Assembly (NCBI GenBank): GCA_022575985.1
Contig: JAKSXM010000007.1
Location: 35,714,501-35,778,500 of the forward strand
From: Anagrus nilaparvatae
Taxonomy: Eukaryota > Arthropoda > Insecta > Hymenoptera > Mymaridae
DNA length: 64,000 nucleotides
Direction of reading: 5' to 3'
Both the position numbers and the translations under genes were made by a program. Shown piece by piece: positions 10,300 to 22,009 of this stretch; position 1 is the first letter of the stretch; each line of letters opens with the position of its first letter. The notes under the pieces were generated by a model. The model made no database searches. It worked only from the letters and a program-made list of their open reading frames with translations, and was not told the DNA's origin.

Positions 10300-11419
10300 G
10301 GGAAATATGTGAATCTTGCATCAGCCATGGAGTGTTTGCGGGCCTTAAAGACCCGCAAATTTCCATGACCGCCCAGCTGTACAAAGTGTACAACTGGGAG
10401 ACTACCGGCGAACGCCGGCTACGCCCCAGATTCTTACTGGATAAACACACTTTAAACCCCCCGCGCTTGTTTGTCCAAAACCGGAATTCCCTTTTCAGGT
10501 ATAACTTCAGTTTGGGACGCGCAGCCTAGGCAACTGGCCGCTGCCTTCCCCCCTGCCTAGGGGCAGGAGAGCTCTCTACGATAGAAAGCTCTCTTCCTTC
10601 TTCTCCAACAAGGTGGTCCTTACGTACTCTGCTACTTTGTTCCAGTTTTCGGAACTCCGTAGCATTTCCGGGACCACCGTCTCCGGCCTCCAAATCGGGA
10701 AGGGCGGGCGCCCCTCCGAGTAGCACACACATTCGAAGAATGTGTGCTCTACTGTATCATCCACGCCCGGACAGTGCAAGCACTCCTTTGTTGCCACCTT
10801 ATGCCAATGTTTCAACATGACACGGAAGTACCCGTGTCCAGTTAAGAACTGGGTAAGGTAGAAATCCACCTCCCCATGCTGTCTTCCCATCCATGCCTGC
10901 AGTGAGATCAGTCTGCGCGTCCATAGGGCATTTTTCTCTTGGTTCTTTTTCCATCGTTTCTTCCATGCTTTCATAGAGTTGAAGCGGGTGCGGGTGGAAG
11001 CCACTTCGCGCTCATCTACGCTCTCGTAGATATATTTCCGCTCCAACGCTAGCAGGTCAATGGGTATCACCGAAGCAACAACCTGGATCGCCTCTAGGGA
11101 TACCGTGTGGTATCCGCAGGCGATCCTCACTGCCGCTTGCCTCTGTACCGACGATATTTTTCGTCTGTACTTGGCAGTTTCTGTGGTCTTCGCCCAGACT
11201 TCTGATCCGTAGAGCAGGACAGAGTTGACGACTGACATCAGGAGCCTTCGCTTCCCTGGTTTGGGTCCCCCAATGTTGGCCATGAGCCTTGACAGGGAGG
11301 ATGCGGCCGACGCTGCCTTTTCACACGACCTCTGAAATTGCTCCCAGAAGGTCAGCTTGTTATCAAGCTGAACTCCCAGGTATTTCACCGATGTTCTGGT
11401 TCGGATCGAATTAATAATA
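10252..11419 (-). mobile_element. R1-clade non-LTR retrotransposon, 5'-truncated, with poly(A) and TSD
   Basis: The insertion is read on the minus strand: coding 3' end, about 280 bp of 3' UTR, then a 32-nt A tail (T run 10,264-10,295 on the plus strand). It is flanked by the 11-bp duplication AATTAATAATA (10,252-10,262 and 11,409-11,419). It is much more GC-rich than its surroundings, as expected for an immigrant element. It belongs to a different family from the LINEs at 13.8 and 59.6 kb, whose 3' ends carry no A tail. Confidence 0.85.
10576..11408 (-). CDS. R1-clade LINE ORF2 C-terminus (5'-truncated but open)
   Basis: About 275 codons are open from the truncation point to a TAG-type natural stop. 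The start is not a true initiation site: the first in-frame residues (RTSVKYLGVQLDNKLTFWEQ) are the end of the reverse-transcriptase domain in R1/TRAS-type LINEs. The thumb and linker region follows (SSLSRLMANIGGPKPGKRRLL, then VLLYGSEVWAKTT). The C-terminal zinc-knuckle type motif ends it: CLHCPGVDDTVEHTFFEC (Cys-x2-Cys...His...Cys). In life the full ORF2 would nick the target and copy its own RNA. Endonuclease and RT catalytic parts are missing, so this piece is inert. Confidence 0.85.
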
Positions 11420-12789
11420 CTTATTAATTAATAAATAATACTTATTAATTAATTTTTTTACATAGGCACCAATATCTTTGTATAAATAATTGAAAACAAT
11501 TTAAAATTAACTAATATTTATTAAATTTTAAAACATTTTTGTATAAAATCTATATAATAAAATTGCAAATTATAGTGAATAATATTAAATTAATACTAAT
11601 AGTAAAGAAAAAAATTAATCATTATTAAATTAATGTAGTTTTTTACATGGGTACCAATATTTATGAAAAAATAATTTAATTATTTATTTAAATATTTTAA
11701 TGAAACTTTGGGGGGTATAAAATCATTTACCACTACCACTACATATAAAACCACTACCCCCAAATGCTTTACTTGCACCTACCCCTAGAATAAGCTAAAC
11801 GTTTGGAGGGTGAATTGTTAGGGGGCAACTATCCGGGGGGAAATAGTCTTCAGGGGGAACTATCCATGGGTGAAGAATCCTCAGGGGAAAATATACTGGG
11901 GGGAAATGTCCACGTGGCGTAACTCACCAAAAATCTTCCAGATGGGGTCTTCCGATTGAGCTGTAGCCTTCCACAGGTGCAATGTACATACAGCAAATAC
12001 ATAAGATGTTCTCTCTACCCAATTTCTACATATTAAAATTGTTTCTAGCCGTCTCTATAAATTTTTGAAATTTCGGACCGATTTTAAAGCTCTCAACCAA
12101 CACTTTTTGCTTCGTAATATAAAAGCACAAAGAAATGTTTAAAAAATTATTAGAAATGGTTATCGATCGGAAATTTCTCTAGCTATCCAAATTAATAACT
12201 TTTTTTATAATTTTTATGTGGAAAGCCGGAAAATCTGAAAATGTGAGCGTTTCCGGCTATCGCTTCCTTTCCAGCTGTAGCTGATAGTTCAAAAACCGTC
12301 ATTTCAAATAACTTTAAACTTGGAAGTGGAAATAGAATATTCCATATAATTTCACCTGGTATTAATATGGGTATGAGTATTTCACACAAAGAAAAGTTAA
12401 AACGATAATTAGTGAAATTTTCCGATGTTAAAAATGAAAATTTAGCGAAAAAAGCTATATCTTCGTATGCAAAATTTATGCTCTTAATTTAATTAATGCT
12501 CTTTAACCTTTTCTATTCATATATATAGTCAATTCTACAAAATAGACCTTCAAAAGAAACTATTAAAGTAATTTCTCGTAAAAATGACATAAACATAAAA
12601 TGAATGTCTGGAATTATGAAAAATCGGATTTGGCTGGATTTAATATGACAACCTTCCAATTTTAATGGTTCTGGATTAAAATCTTTTGATAGAAGTATAA
12701 AAGTTGATATAGAAGTTGTTTTTTTTATTAAAAATATTTTTAAATTTTTCACACCCTGAATAGAGATCAAAAAATATTTTGAATCTTAT
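11420..12789. other. Non-coding spacer with G-rich minisatellite
   Basis: Mostly AT-rich with no gene. At 11,810-11,915 there are five or six units of about 20-22 bp of the kind GGGGGGAAATAGTCTTCAGG. From about 11,930 to 12,480 the sequence is less AT-rich but shows no convincing reading frame. Confidence 0.45.
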
Positions 12790-13335
12790 AAATAGCTGGA
12801 ACTTCTTACTGAGACTTGTTTTGGCTGAGAAAAACATCGAGGAATGTTGAAAATACTAAAATAATGAAAGAAAATTTTGTTACTAATGCGGATTTTTCAA
12901 ATAATTCTTTTCTTTTTTTTACTTTAAAATTTGTCGTTTTCTGTGTATAGATAAAATAATTTTTGTGATCAAATATTCCGAAGAACTTAAAAACCAAGTT
13001 AGCATTATTATTATAAATATTATATTCTTGATATAAAAAGTTGAAAATTTCGAAAATTTGAAAATTATAATTATTTGTTTTGTAAGTTTTTCAAAACTAA
13101 AAAGATAAGTACCAAAGAATAGGAATTTTAAAAAAGAATTAAAATTTGCTTATAGGAAAAAAGTAATTTAAAGTTCAAAAAAAAGGAAAATAATTTCCTA
13201 TTATTTGAAGAAGCCACATTTAAAAAAAATTTTTCTTTAGTATTTTAGTTTTTTTCAGTATTCCTCGATGTTTTTCCAAAAACTAACATCCGAAATGACT
13301 CTCAGTAAGATGTTTCAGCTATTTCCTATGGTGTA
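12790..13335. mobile_element. Imperfect inverted-repeat (MITE-like) element
   Basis: The left arm (about 12,790-12,870) contains AATAGCTGGAACTTCTTACT, GAGAAAAACATCGAGGAATG and TTGAAAATACTAAAATA. The right arm (about 13,225-13,330) carries the reverse complement: TATTTTAGTTTTTTTCAGTA, TTCCTCGATGTTTTTCC and AAGATGTTTCAGCTATT. The arms are about 80-100 bp with a 350-bp AT-rich centre and no coding. Ends and target duplication are not sharp. Confidence 0.5.
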
Positions 13336-14089
13336 GGAACTAATAAAATTTTTTAGACCATAGTTAATATATTATCTTTTATTAATACTTTTTATTAATA
13401 CACTAACTATTAGAAAAATGCATTTCTTTAATATATTTTTAAAGTTTTTCAAAAATGTTTTATAATTATATCCAGAAAAAACTTATCACAATCAATATTG
13501 TTTCTAATACTTAGATATTTGTTATAGTTAAAATTTTGAAAATTTTTATGGGGGTACAAGCCACTTTATTCAGATATACAAACCCTATTAGTTTAAAGTC
13601 TATAAGTTAACGAGGATAAAGAAATTCGATTTATCTAAAGGAGAATTTAATTTTCTTTGTTCTGAATACAGAGTTATTCAAAATTTTTTCTGGTATAAAA
13701 AAATAATTAAAAAATTAGTTTAAAATATTGGTTGTGATTATTTTTGTTCCATAACTTATAACCACAAATTGAATTTTAATAATAAATCATCTTTGTCCTC
13801 TGCTGACGCAAGACGGGAGGTGGGGTTCTCTGCAGCCAAAATCCATCACTAACGGCTTGGTCATGTTGTCGATATGTACCCAACTGCTGGAGGACTCTAA
13901 ATTTCCGAAGCGAATTATGCTTTTAATCGTGGAGGGATAAGAGGAGCAAGGTAATGCAAATACATGCCGCCAACTATATCCTCTTTTATGCAACCAGTCT
14001 GCATGTCATCTGCCCTGAATGTGAGTGGTCGAAAAAGGCCGTTGCACATGGAGCGATGTAAATGTCCGAAATAAACATAAATAGACTTC

Positions 14090-15955
14090 GCTGCAAGATA
14101 GTTAGGAAGAAACTGAGGGGCCAGCTCTCTAATGGACGAAGGGGAATCAAAAACAGTCGTTGATGCCCTATTCCCGACGCACCCGACAAGAGTGGACCAA
14201 GAGGATGACACCAATGTAGACGATATCCCGGACTTTACGCAAGAAAAGCTGTTCTCTGCTTTGGACTCCCTTAGAAATATGAAAGCTCTCGGCCCAGACG
14301 GTATACCAGCTGGAATTATAAAAATAGCTGCACATGAGTATCCGTCATTGATGCTAAGGATATATAACACATGCATCCGAACAGGAGTCTTTAGCAGGCA
14401 ATGGAAGAAGGCAATACTGGTACTTATCAGCAAAGGAAAGGGTGATCCTACTGGCGACCACTAGGACTTTTGGATACAGCGGGGAAAAGTTTTGAAAAGA
14501 TGCTGCAACCTCGTATCTTAAACGCAGTAAAAGCAGCAGGAGATTAATCTCCTCGGCAATACGGCTTTAGACGGGGAAGGTTGACGATAGGGGCAGTGAA
14601 TGAAGCCGTTGACGCGATAACGAGGGCCCAAACGGATAATCAATACTCTCGTAAAATTACTCTTTTGGTTACCCTTGATGCCAAGAATTCATTTGACTTG
14701 GCAAAATGGACAGACTTCCTGCAAGGACTAATTGGCTTTGCAGTACCCAAATATTTGATACCCAAATAAGTGACCGAGTCCTCTTGTATGAGACTCTACA
14801 AGGAAAAAGGAGAAGGAAAGTGAAAGCTGGCGCGGCTCAAGGTTTGGTACTGGGACCTGACTTATGGAACATTTCTAAATGATAGTATCCTGAGGCTGGA
14901 GCTAGCAGATGGCTGCTTTATGATAGGCTATGCGGATGATATTGCTCTTGTGATTGTAGCACGGAACGTACAATAGGCTCAAAACAGCTTGAGCGTCTGC
15001 ATGGTAAATACAAACATATGGATGGAAGAGCATGGATTGAGTCTTGCAGCTGCTAAGACAGAGACTGTAATGTTTTCGAGGAAACAAATCGAAACCGTCA
15101 TCTCAATACGAATCGACGAATATACTGTCAGAGAGACGAAAAGATTCGTTAAATATTTCGGGATAACTCTGGACTCGAAGCTGAACTACTGGGAACACAT
15201 CTCTCAAAGGGTCAAGAAAGCAGGTACCACGACACTAGTCATGAACAGGCTGATGTCAAATATGAACGGCTCGAAGTCTAGCAAGAGGAAGCTGCTAATG
15301 TCCGTAAGTCACTCCATCTTATTGTATGAAGCACAAATTCGCGGAAAGCGCCTGACAAGAATATGTATGCGAAAGGCATGATAAGAGTTTAGTGGCAAGG
15401 TGCTCTGAAGGTTTCTTGCGCGTACAGGACTGTTTCGGAAGTGGCAGTTCTTGTTATGGCCGGAATAATTCCGATTGCGCTCCTTACCAGAGAACGAAAA
15501 CTTATAACAGGAAGAATGATAAGACTTTGACCAGATCAAAGTGGATATTAGGAAAGCTACGATGCTGGAGTTACATGCGCTCTGAAAGAACTGCGCAGAT
15601 AACGCATGTACCAGGTGCCTCATAAAAGAGGTCGCGCCATGGCTTGATAGAAAACACGGGGAAGTGAATTACTTTCTGATCCAGTTTCTCAGTGGACACG
15701 GACTTTTCCAGTCCTATCTCTTCAGGATGGGCAAAGTTGGAAACCCCGAATATGTGCTCTGTCCCGGTGAACGTGATAATGTGTATCATACGTTTTTCAA
15801 ATGGGATCGCTGGGCGACCAAAAAGATGGCGTTTGATACAGAAACGCCTGACAATATTGTAGAAAAAATGCCTAAAAGCGAGGATTCGTGGAGTATTACA
15901 ACAAAGTATGTGAAAGAAATTTTGCGAACGAAAAAGCTACTGACGACACCCTAAA
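14090..15955 (+). pseudogene. R1-type LINE ORF2: RT to C-terminal zinc motif, many frameshifts and stops
   Basis: The order of blocks is that of a non-LTR reverse transcriptase. FTQEKLFSALDSLRNMKALG and PDGIPAGIIK lie at 14,240-14,320, then YGFRRGRLTIGAVNEAVDAI (14,562-14,620) and LVTLDAKNSFD with the first catalytic Asp (14,668). AAQG...LGPDLWN is at 14,835, and the catalytic box GYADDIAL is at 14,928-14,951. The thumb block KYFGITLDSKLNYWEHIS is at about 15,150. The C-terminal block FLSGHGLFQSYLFRMGKVG with CPGERDNVYHTFFKWD lies at 15,690-15,810 and ends in LRTKKLLTTP and TAA. At least three frame changes and several stops separate these. In the zinc motif, the last Cys seen in the 59.6-kb copy (FFECDRW) is Lys here (FFKWDRW). 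Confidence 0.85.
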
Positions 15956-15980
15956 TAGGAGTTGGATGTAGGAGCGGTTA

Positions 15981-17214
15981 CTCCAGTCAAAATACGGGGG
16001 GGGGGGGGGGTTGTATTTTCACTAGAGAACACGAGATTTGTTCGACTATAGGTTTTTTGGGTCGCTAAACACGAAAATCGGAGTCATTTGACAGAGAAAT
16101 TGGGGCTTCACCCTAAAATTTGCAAAAACTACCCCCAAAAAGGGGTTTTATTTACATATTTGCAATTTGAGCGCTCAGATTGGCACCATACGGGTTTTTT
16201 TGGGTCGCTGATCAAGAATTTCGACTCCTTTTTCACAAATAATCAATATTTCACCCCTAAATTGGCTAAACCTCCCCCCCCAAGGGGGTGTTTTGCTATT
16301 TTCGCACTTTCAGCATCCAGGATATATTCATATAGGTTTTTTGGGTCGCAAATCAAGAATTTCAACTCCTTTTTCACAAATAATCAATATTTCACCCCTA
16401 AATTGGCTTAAACTCTCCCCCCAAGGGGGTGTTTTGCTATTTTCGCACTTTGAGCATCCAGGATATATCCAAATAGGTTGTTTGGGTCGCTAATCAAGAA
16501 TTTTGACTTATTTTTCATAAATAATCAATATTTCACCTATAAATTGGCTAAATTCCCCCCCCCCCAAAGGGGTGTTTTGCTATATTAGCACTTTGAGCAT
16601 CCAAGATATATCCATACAGGGTTTTTGGGTCGCTAATCAAGAATTTTGATTTTTTTTTTAAGATAATCAATATTTTACCCTTAAAATAGCTACAACTACC
16701 CCTACAAGTAAAAAATAAACTTACCTGAAAAATAAATTATTATAACAAAGGAAAAAATGAATAAATGAAACTTAAAATTTTATGGGAGTTTTAGCAAATT
16801 TAGGGGTGAAATATTGATTATTTGTGAAAAAGGAGTAGAAATTCTTGATTAGCGACCCGAAAAATCCATATGAACATATCCTGGATGGTCAAAGTGCGAA
16901 AATAGCAAAAACAACCCCTTGGGGGGGGGGTAGTTTTAGCCACTTTAGGGGTGAAATATTGATTATTTATGAAAAAGGAGTCGAAATTCTGTATCAGCGA
17001 CCCAAAAAACCCATATGGTGCCAATCTGAGAGCTCAAATTGCAAATATGTAAAAAAAAACACTTTTTGGGGGTAGTTTTTGCAAATTTAAGGGTGAACCC
17101 AATTTCTCTGTCAAATGACCCCGATTTTCGTGTTCAGTGACCCAAAAAACCTATAGTAGAGCAAATCTCGTGTTCGCCAGTGAAAATACAACCAAACCCG
17201 TATTTTGACTGGAG
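15981..17214. mobile_element. 1,234-bp hairpin element with tandem-repeat arms, TA target duplication
   Basis: The ends are inverted (CTCCAGTCAAAATACGG and CCGTATTTTGACTGGAG), each flanked by TA (15,979-15,980 and 17,215-17,216). This is consistent with TA-targeted insertion into the LINE 3' UTR. The outer arms (about 240 bp) contain TTTTTTGGGTCGCTAA and CACGAAAATCGGAGTCATTT. Further in, the left arm holds four units of about 142 bp (TTTTGGGTCGCTAATCAAG, CAAATAATCAATATTTCACC, CCCCCCAAGGGGGTGTTTTG, CATCCAGGATATATYCATAY), and the right arm holds about two units inverted. A unique centre of about 110 bp lies near 16,680-16,790. No coding region. Open frames inside it are products of the repeat. 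Confidence 0.85.
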
Positions 17215-17610
17215 TAGGTCGAGATAGGTGGCTTCTGCACGTAGCATCAAAGGGAGTACGCTCATACAATGGAGTACGCACAAGGATATTTATTTATTAA
17301 TTTATTTATTTATTTATTTATAGATTAATTTATTTATCTAGTTGACGTCACGGTGAAATAACAGGAAGGAGAAAGAAGGGATCTCCAGAACGAAAGGATA
17401 ATTAAAGAAAGGATCTTCAAAATACATGGCTTCAAGTCAACCCGATGTAATGTGATAAACGGTTCCGGGCTGACTTGTATAAGATATGACCAAGGGTGAG
17501 TTTAGTCGGTAAACATGGGGCAAGATATTCTTTACAGAGTGCCTTGCCACCATGGAGTCCGACACTGTTCAGAACATCGGGTTCTGTTCGTGCGTAACGC
17601 ATTCTCACCT
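17215..17610 (+). other. 3' UTR end of the R1-type LINE
   Basis: It contains a (TTTA)n tract (17,288-17,335) and the block CAACCCGATGTAATGTGATA...ACGGTTCCGGGCTGACTTGT. Both are matched in the same order at 60,150-60,360, and both copies end CGTAACGCATTCTCACCT. The conserved, non-polyadenylated end is probably the reverse-transcriptase recognition site of this family. Confidence 0.7.
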
Positions 17611-17749
17611 CTCTGCCGTATGCAAAAATACCCTGCCAACTAGCTGGCACTAAGATTCCTCAAACAATGAGCTTAATACTTCAATATGCCACAGATATCA
17701 CCAATTACAAGCATGCAATCATACATACATTTCTATTAATGTTTAAGTT

Positions 17750-18740
17750 TTTTTTAATGAATAAAAATTTTGAAACAAATTTTCAAAAAATTAATTATCA
17801 GATTCAAGATATCGAGTAAAAACCATATTTTCAAATATACTTTGAATAGTACTTTCATGGAAATAAATGAGATGTTACATCCAAAATAAAAAAAAAAAAA
17901 AATTTTAGATTTTTTGATAAAAAAATTAGGTCTTAATTCAATAATGGTTGTGAAATATCACCGGTTATAATATTTTCAGATATTAGTACTTTAATGGAAT
18001 TAAATTAGGTATTACAATTTAAAAAAAAAAATATATTGTAATTATTTTAATTTTTTTATGTTTTTAATTTTGAGAAAACAAATTTTAAAAGAATTCGGTA
18101 TCAGATCCAAAAATTACTATAAACGAACTTTCTAAAACTAGTACTCTCAAAGAAATAAATTAGGTACTGCGTCCAAAAAGAAAAAAAAATTAGTGTTTTT
18201 TGTATTTTTTTGGGAAAAAATTTTGGGAAAATAATTTTCAAAAAATTCATGATCAGATTCGAGACATCGAGTAAAAATCGTACTTTCAAATATAAGTACT
18301 TTCATAGAAATAAATTAGGTATTACATCCAAATTTAAAAAAAAAAAAAAAAATAGTTTGAGATTTTTTGATGAAAATTTTTGAAAAAAAAATTAGGTCTT
18401 AATTCCAAAATGGTTGTAAAATTTCACCGGTTACAATATTTTCAGATATTCGTACTTTCATAGAAAAAAATTAAGTATTACGTTCTAAAATAAAAAAAAT
18501 TTTGGCATTTTTTGTATTTTTTGGCAACAAAAATTTTGAGAAAAAAATTTTGAAAAAATTAGGCATCAGGTCCAAAAAAAAGCTACAAACGATATTTCTA
18601 AAACTAGTACTTCCACAGAAATAAATTAGATACTACGTCCAAAAAGAAAAAAAAAATTCGTGTTTTTTGTATTTTTTTGTGAAAAAAAATTCGAGACATC
18701 GAGTAAAAATCTTACTTTCAAATATAAGTACTTTGAATGA
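17750..18740 (+). repeat. Satellite with three-monomer higher-order repeat (about 455 bp)
   Basis: Three diverged monomers of about 150 bp alternate C-A-B-C-A-B-C'. Monomer C carries GACATCGAGTAAAAATCGTA (17,806; 18,258; 18,690). Monomer A carries AATGGTTGTRAAATNTCACC (17,940; 18,403). Monomer B carries TTTCTAAAACTAGTACT (18,125; 18,593). Same-type copies are 432-466 bp apart and clearly more alike than neighbours. All share AGTACTTTCATAGAAATAAA followed by TTAGGTATTAC and A-rich tracts. No coding capacity. Confidence 0.8.
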
Positions 18741-19458
18741 AAAGAATTTTTCAAAACTTCTGTAAATTTTTTTTTTACGATCTTGCTAGAAATAAAAAAT
18801 TACTTACTTGAATTTAGTTTTTGGATCTAAAATTGTCACATTCATTTCATTCTCGACCACTTGGCAATAATGTGGCTTGAAAATAAAACACCACCATATA
18901 ATATAACCTCCTTCTCTTTCATTGAAAACTTTTAAATTTCAGGATTAACTTTACACATAAAAATCATTTTCAAAGTTTTAAACAACTACTATGTTTACGT
19001 TTTAAATTTAGAATGAGCATCTAACAAGAAAAAGACTCGAGCAAAAAATCTTGATGCATCGAAAAGAAGTACCCTTAAATAACAAACCCATATAAATTTC
19101 ATAAAAAACATTAAATAAAAACCTGTATAATTTTCATAAAAGGAAGCTACCTCTTTTTTCCACAAATTACCCACTGATAAAGGTGGAGATAAATTTCAAG
19201 AAGGGGTGGTTCATTTGAGTTGTCCTTAAAAAAATTGAAGATTAATTGAAACTGTCCTATAAATTTCAATTCTGACCCATGATTGCAAGCCCTGTCCTAG
19301 AAAAAAGGCCTACTTTCTACTAGACTATATCTACTTAATTAGCTTATATTTTATTATAAATTAATCAACATCGCTGAATAATTTTTTTTATTCCATAGAA
19401 TATTATTTATCAAAAAAAAAAATTATTTGTTTGAAAAATTCTCTTTTGTTTCTTTCAG
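18741..19458. other. AT-rich spacer upstream of a candidate exon
   Basis: No gene or repeat family is identified. A pyrimidine-rich stretch (CTCTTTTGTTTCTTTCAG) ends it and serves as splice acceptor for the following exon. Confidence 0.5.
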
Positions 19459-19537
19459 ATGTATCTCCATAAACTTGACGGCTTAAGAATTGAAAAAGAA
19501 ACAGATCAATTAAACGTGCAAAGCATGAAAAGAGAAG
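19459..19537 (+). CDS. Candidate host-gene exon (79 nt), product unknown
   Basis: It is bounded by a strong acceptor (TTTGTTTCTTTCAG) and a GT donor (GTATTT). The only frame open throughout reads MYLHKLDGLRIEKETDQLNV and then QSMKRE, with one base (G) left over. The candidate exon at 49,695 begins with the two bases that complete a codon and stays open, so the pair could be consecutive exons of one gene. The ATG at the exon start may be internal. No domain is recognised. The charged, low-hydrophobicity content resembles a linker or disordered region. Chance occurrence of a 79-nt open interval between splice-like sites is quite possible. The phase match and the contrast with the surrounding A/T runs raise it only moderately. 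Confidence 0.4.
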
Positions 19538-22009
19538 GTATTTTTTTTTAATTTTTATTTTCAAAGTTATGGTATATTATATTAAAGTAATTTAGTAATC
19601 TATACTTAATTCATTTATTTAAAAATATTTTATGTAAAAATAATCAATAAAAAAAAACTTTATAATTTACTTGCTTAATACTACATTGATTTATTAATTT
19701 ACTAAATTACTGCTTGATGATATTTATTGATTCTAGAAACATTATTTTCCTATTAATTTAGAAATTGTTATTATATAATTAATAATTTGATAAGTTGTTG
19801 AAAAATATATTTGCATAATTTATTCCTTATTTATTGCTTTAAATTGTTCAATTATTCTTAATTTTTTGCATATTGTTGCGTATTTTGAGTAACATGCAAA
19901 TATAAATAATTGCAAATATAGATTATCGTAAAATAATTTGTAACAAAATGTAAAAACCAAATTGCTTTATATTTATTAAACACTTTTCTAAAACTACTTT
20001 CATTTTTTTTATATTTAATGCATTTATTAAAAATAAATAGCAAAAAAACAACTTAGAGTCAGAATTTTTAATTTTTTTGTTTTTCATACCTGAAACAGCT
20101 GACACTTATATTACTAGATAATGAAAGTTTTAAGATTTCTTCAGAATATAGAATACCAATATTTATTTTATTGTAAGGTGAAATTTTTTTAATTTTTCTT
20201 TTTTTCATACCTGGGAAAGTCTTCTCTAACTAACTTATTTATAAAACAGAGCAGTAATAAAAGTAAATTTTAATGGGTTATATGAAAATAATTTAAAGTG
20301 GCATTTTTTTTTGCTAAATTTTTATTAAATTTCAGCTGAAAAATTATTTTAGCTCGTAAATTTAAAAATTTACGATTTCATGTAAACATTAACTATCAAT
20401 CTTCATATTACATTAACTGCCAATAAAATTAATTGTTATGAGAATTACTATTCATTTACGCCGAGCATCTCGAGGCCAATCAGCTAGTAGTATATTAATC
20501 TGATATATGCACACATGTGTATTAGACTGCCAAAAAAAAACATTTTTTGATTTTTTTAAGCTACTCAAGCGTTTTTGAGTGGCATTTTATGAAAAAAAAA
20601 GTTCTACCTAAACCGTATCTAAAAACATTTAGTCGTTAAACAGCGCCGAAGCATTTTCGATTTTTGAAAAATGGCTTAGGATCGCCGGACGGGTGTAAAG
20701 CTACTAAATTGAAAAGGCATCATAAAAATAAAATTTTGGGAAAAATTTCGTAGTTTTTTTGGTTGCTAAAAATGATGGAATCATTTATTTTTAATTATTT
20801 TTTAAAGGAAAAAATTTATGGGCTAATTTCATTCATTAAAATACCAAAAATTAAACAGTTTTCGATGACAAAAACTTGCTGCGAACTAAAAAAGGTTTAA
20901 AAATTATTTTAAAAAGGCATTTAGCATCTTTTTGGGTCGCCAAAAATGATGAAATTGGTTATTTTTATTTATTTCTGACAGTTTCAGAGTTATGGACCAA
21001 ATATTGTAGCTTGAATTTCCAAATTTTGCATTTTTTTTGTTAAATGACTGCAAAACGTAACTCAGAAGCCATTATTCTTGGAAAAAATTGTTAAGAATGG
21101 CTAGAATATCAAAGTATTTTATTATTATATTAATTAAAAGTTTTTGTGTAATTATAAATGACTTCATAATTTTAATTAGATATTATGATGAGACAAGATT
21201 ATAACTTTTTTGTGATATGTTATAATTTATAAAATAGGTAATTTTTAATTTCATTGTATACATATAAACAATACTGTATAAAAAAATTTTTTATATATTT
21301 ATATTATTTTATATATTTTTAGCTTGATAAGGGTAGTAATCAAACTACCGAAACTGCCGTTTGACATAATTGCAATAAAATAAAATTGTAAATAAACAAC
21401 GTATTTTGTTCTTTATCGACCAACATAGAAATAATTTTTAACTTAATTTTATAAAATACCAAGAATTACGTCTAGACAGATTTATTAGAAATAAAATAAT
21501 ATGATGTTATAATTAAAAATGCTTCATCAGCACCATCATTCCGAGAAACTGCACGTGCAAGAAAGTGCATAATAAGACCTCACACGAAGTACTCGAGGTG
21601 GGAATAAATCCACCCCCATCATACGCCTTGGCAGACTAATTATCAATGATTGGAGACATTGTTACTAAGGACACTAAATTTTCGCGTTAAGCCAATTACG
21701 CGCAGATCTCCTCTCCTCTATTCCCTCAAGCGTAAGTCTTTAAAAGCTCTCGCAGAAGCTCCTGACCGGCAGAACATGGAACCATGTAGTCCCTTAAAGA
21801 GAACGAACTGAAATATAGAACTAACTGAACTGTCTAACTTGTACTCAGGATTTCTCTCTACCGCCAATTTAGAGATAAGCACGACCAGCCACATTATAAG
21901 TCAATAAACCAGCATTTTAATAATAAAAGGACTTAGTTATTTGAATTCCTGTCACCAGTAAATGAGTTTAGCCAACAGGCTAAACCCGAATAAGAATATC
22001 TTCATTTAT
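19538..22009. other. Intronic or intergenic AT-rich DNA
   Basis: No gene. At 20,525-21,110 there is a stretch rich in AAAAATGATGGAAT-like words with two related halves (TTTTTTTGGTTGCTAAAAATGA and TTTTTGGGTCGCCAAAAATGA), perhaps an old repeat. At 21,540-21,960 there is a clearly less AT-rich block (CTCCTGACCGGCAGAACATGG, then CAATAAACC and AATAATAAAAGG). It resembles an LTR or transcribed non-coding end, but no partner copy lies in the window. Confidence 0.4.

Larger units (their letters stand above)
13786..17610 (+). mobile_element. R1-type LINE family 2, decayed copy with internal deletion and a nested hairpin element
   Basis: The first 270 bp (13,796-14,058) match the 5' UTR of the copy at 62,060-62,320 closely (CTGCTGACGCAAGACGGGAG onward). 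Then the sequence jumps straight into the RT region near 14,060, so ORF1 and the endonuclease are missing. The 3' UTR matches the copy at 60,070-60,491, and both end at the same bases, CGTAACGCATTCTCACCT, with no A tail. The 3' UTR is split by a 1,234-bp hairpin element. Target-site duplication not identified. Confidence 0.85.

Noticed and set aside
13786..14060. Minus-strand frames over the LINE 5' UTR at 13.8-14.4 and 62.2-62.5 kb
   Set aside because: They are antisense to a LINE whose sense coding is clear, and they recur only because the UTR is repeated.
16088..17075. Frames of 66-107 codons in the 16-17 kb hairpin element
   Set aside because: They come from the 142-bp units and their inverted copies. 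There is no family similarity.
21540..21960. Solo LTR
   Set aside because: Composition and AATAAA-like words fit, but there is no TG...CA boundary, duplication or second copy in the window.
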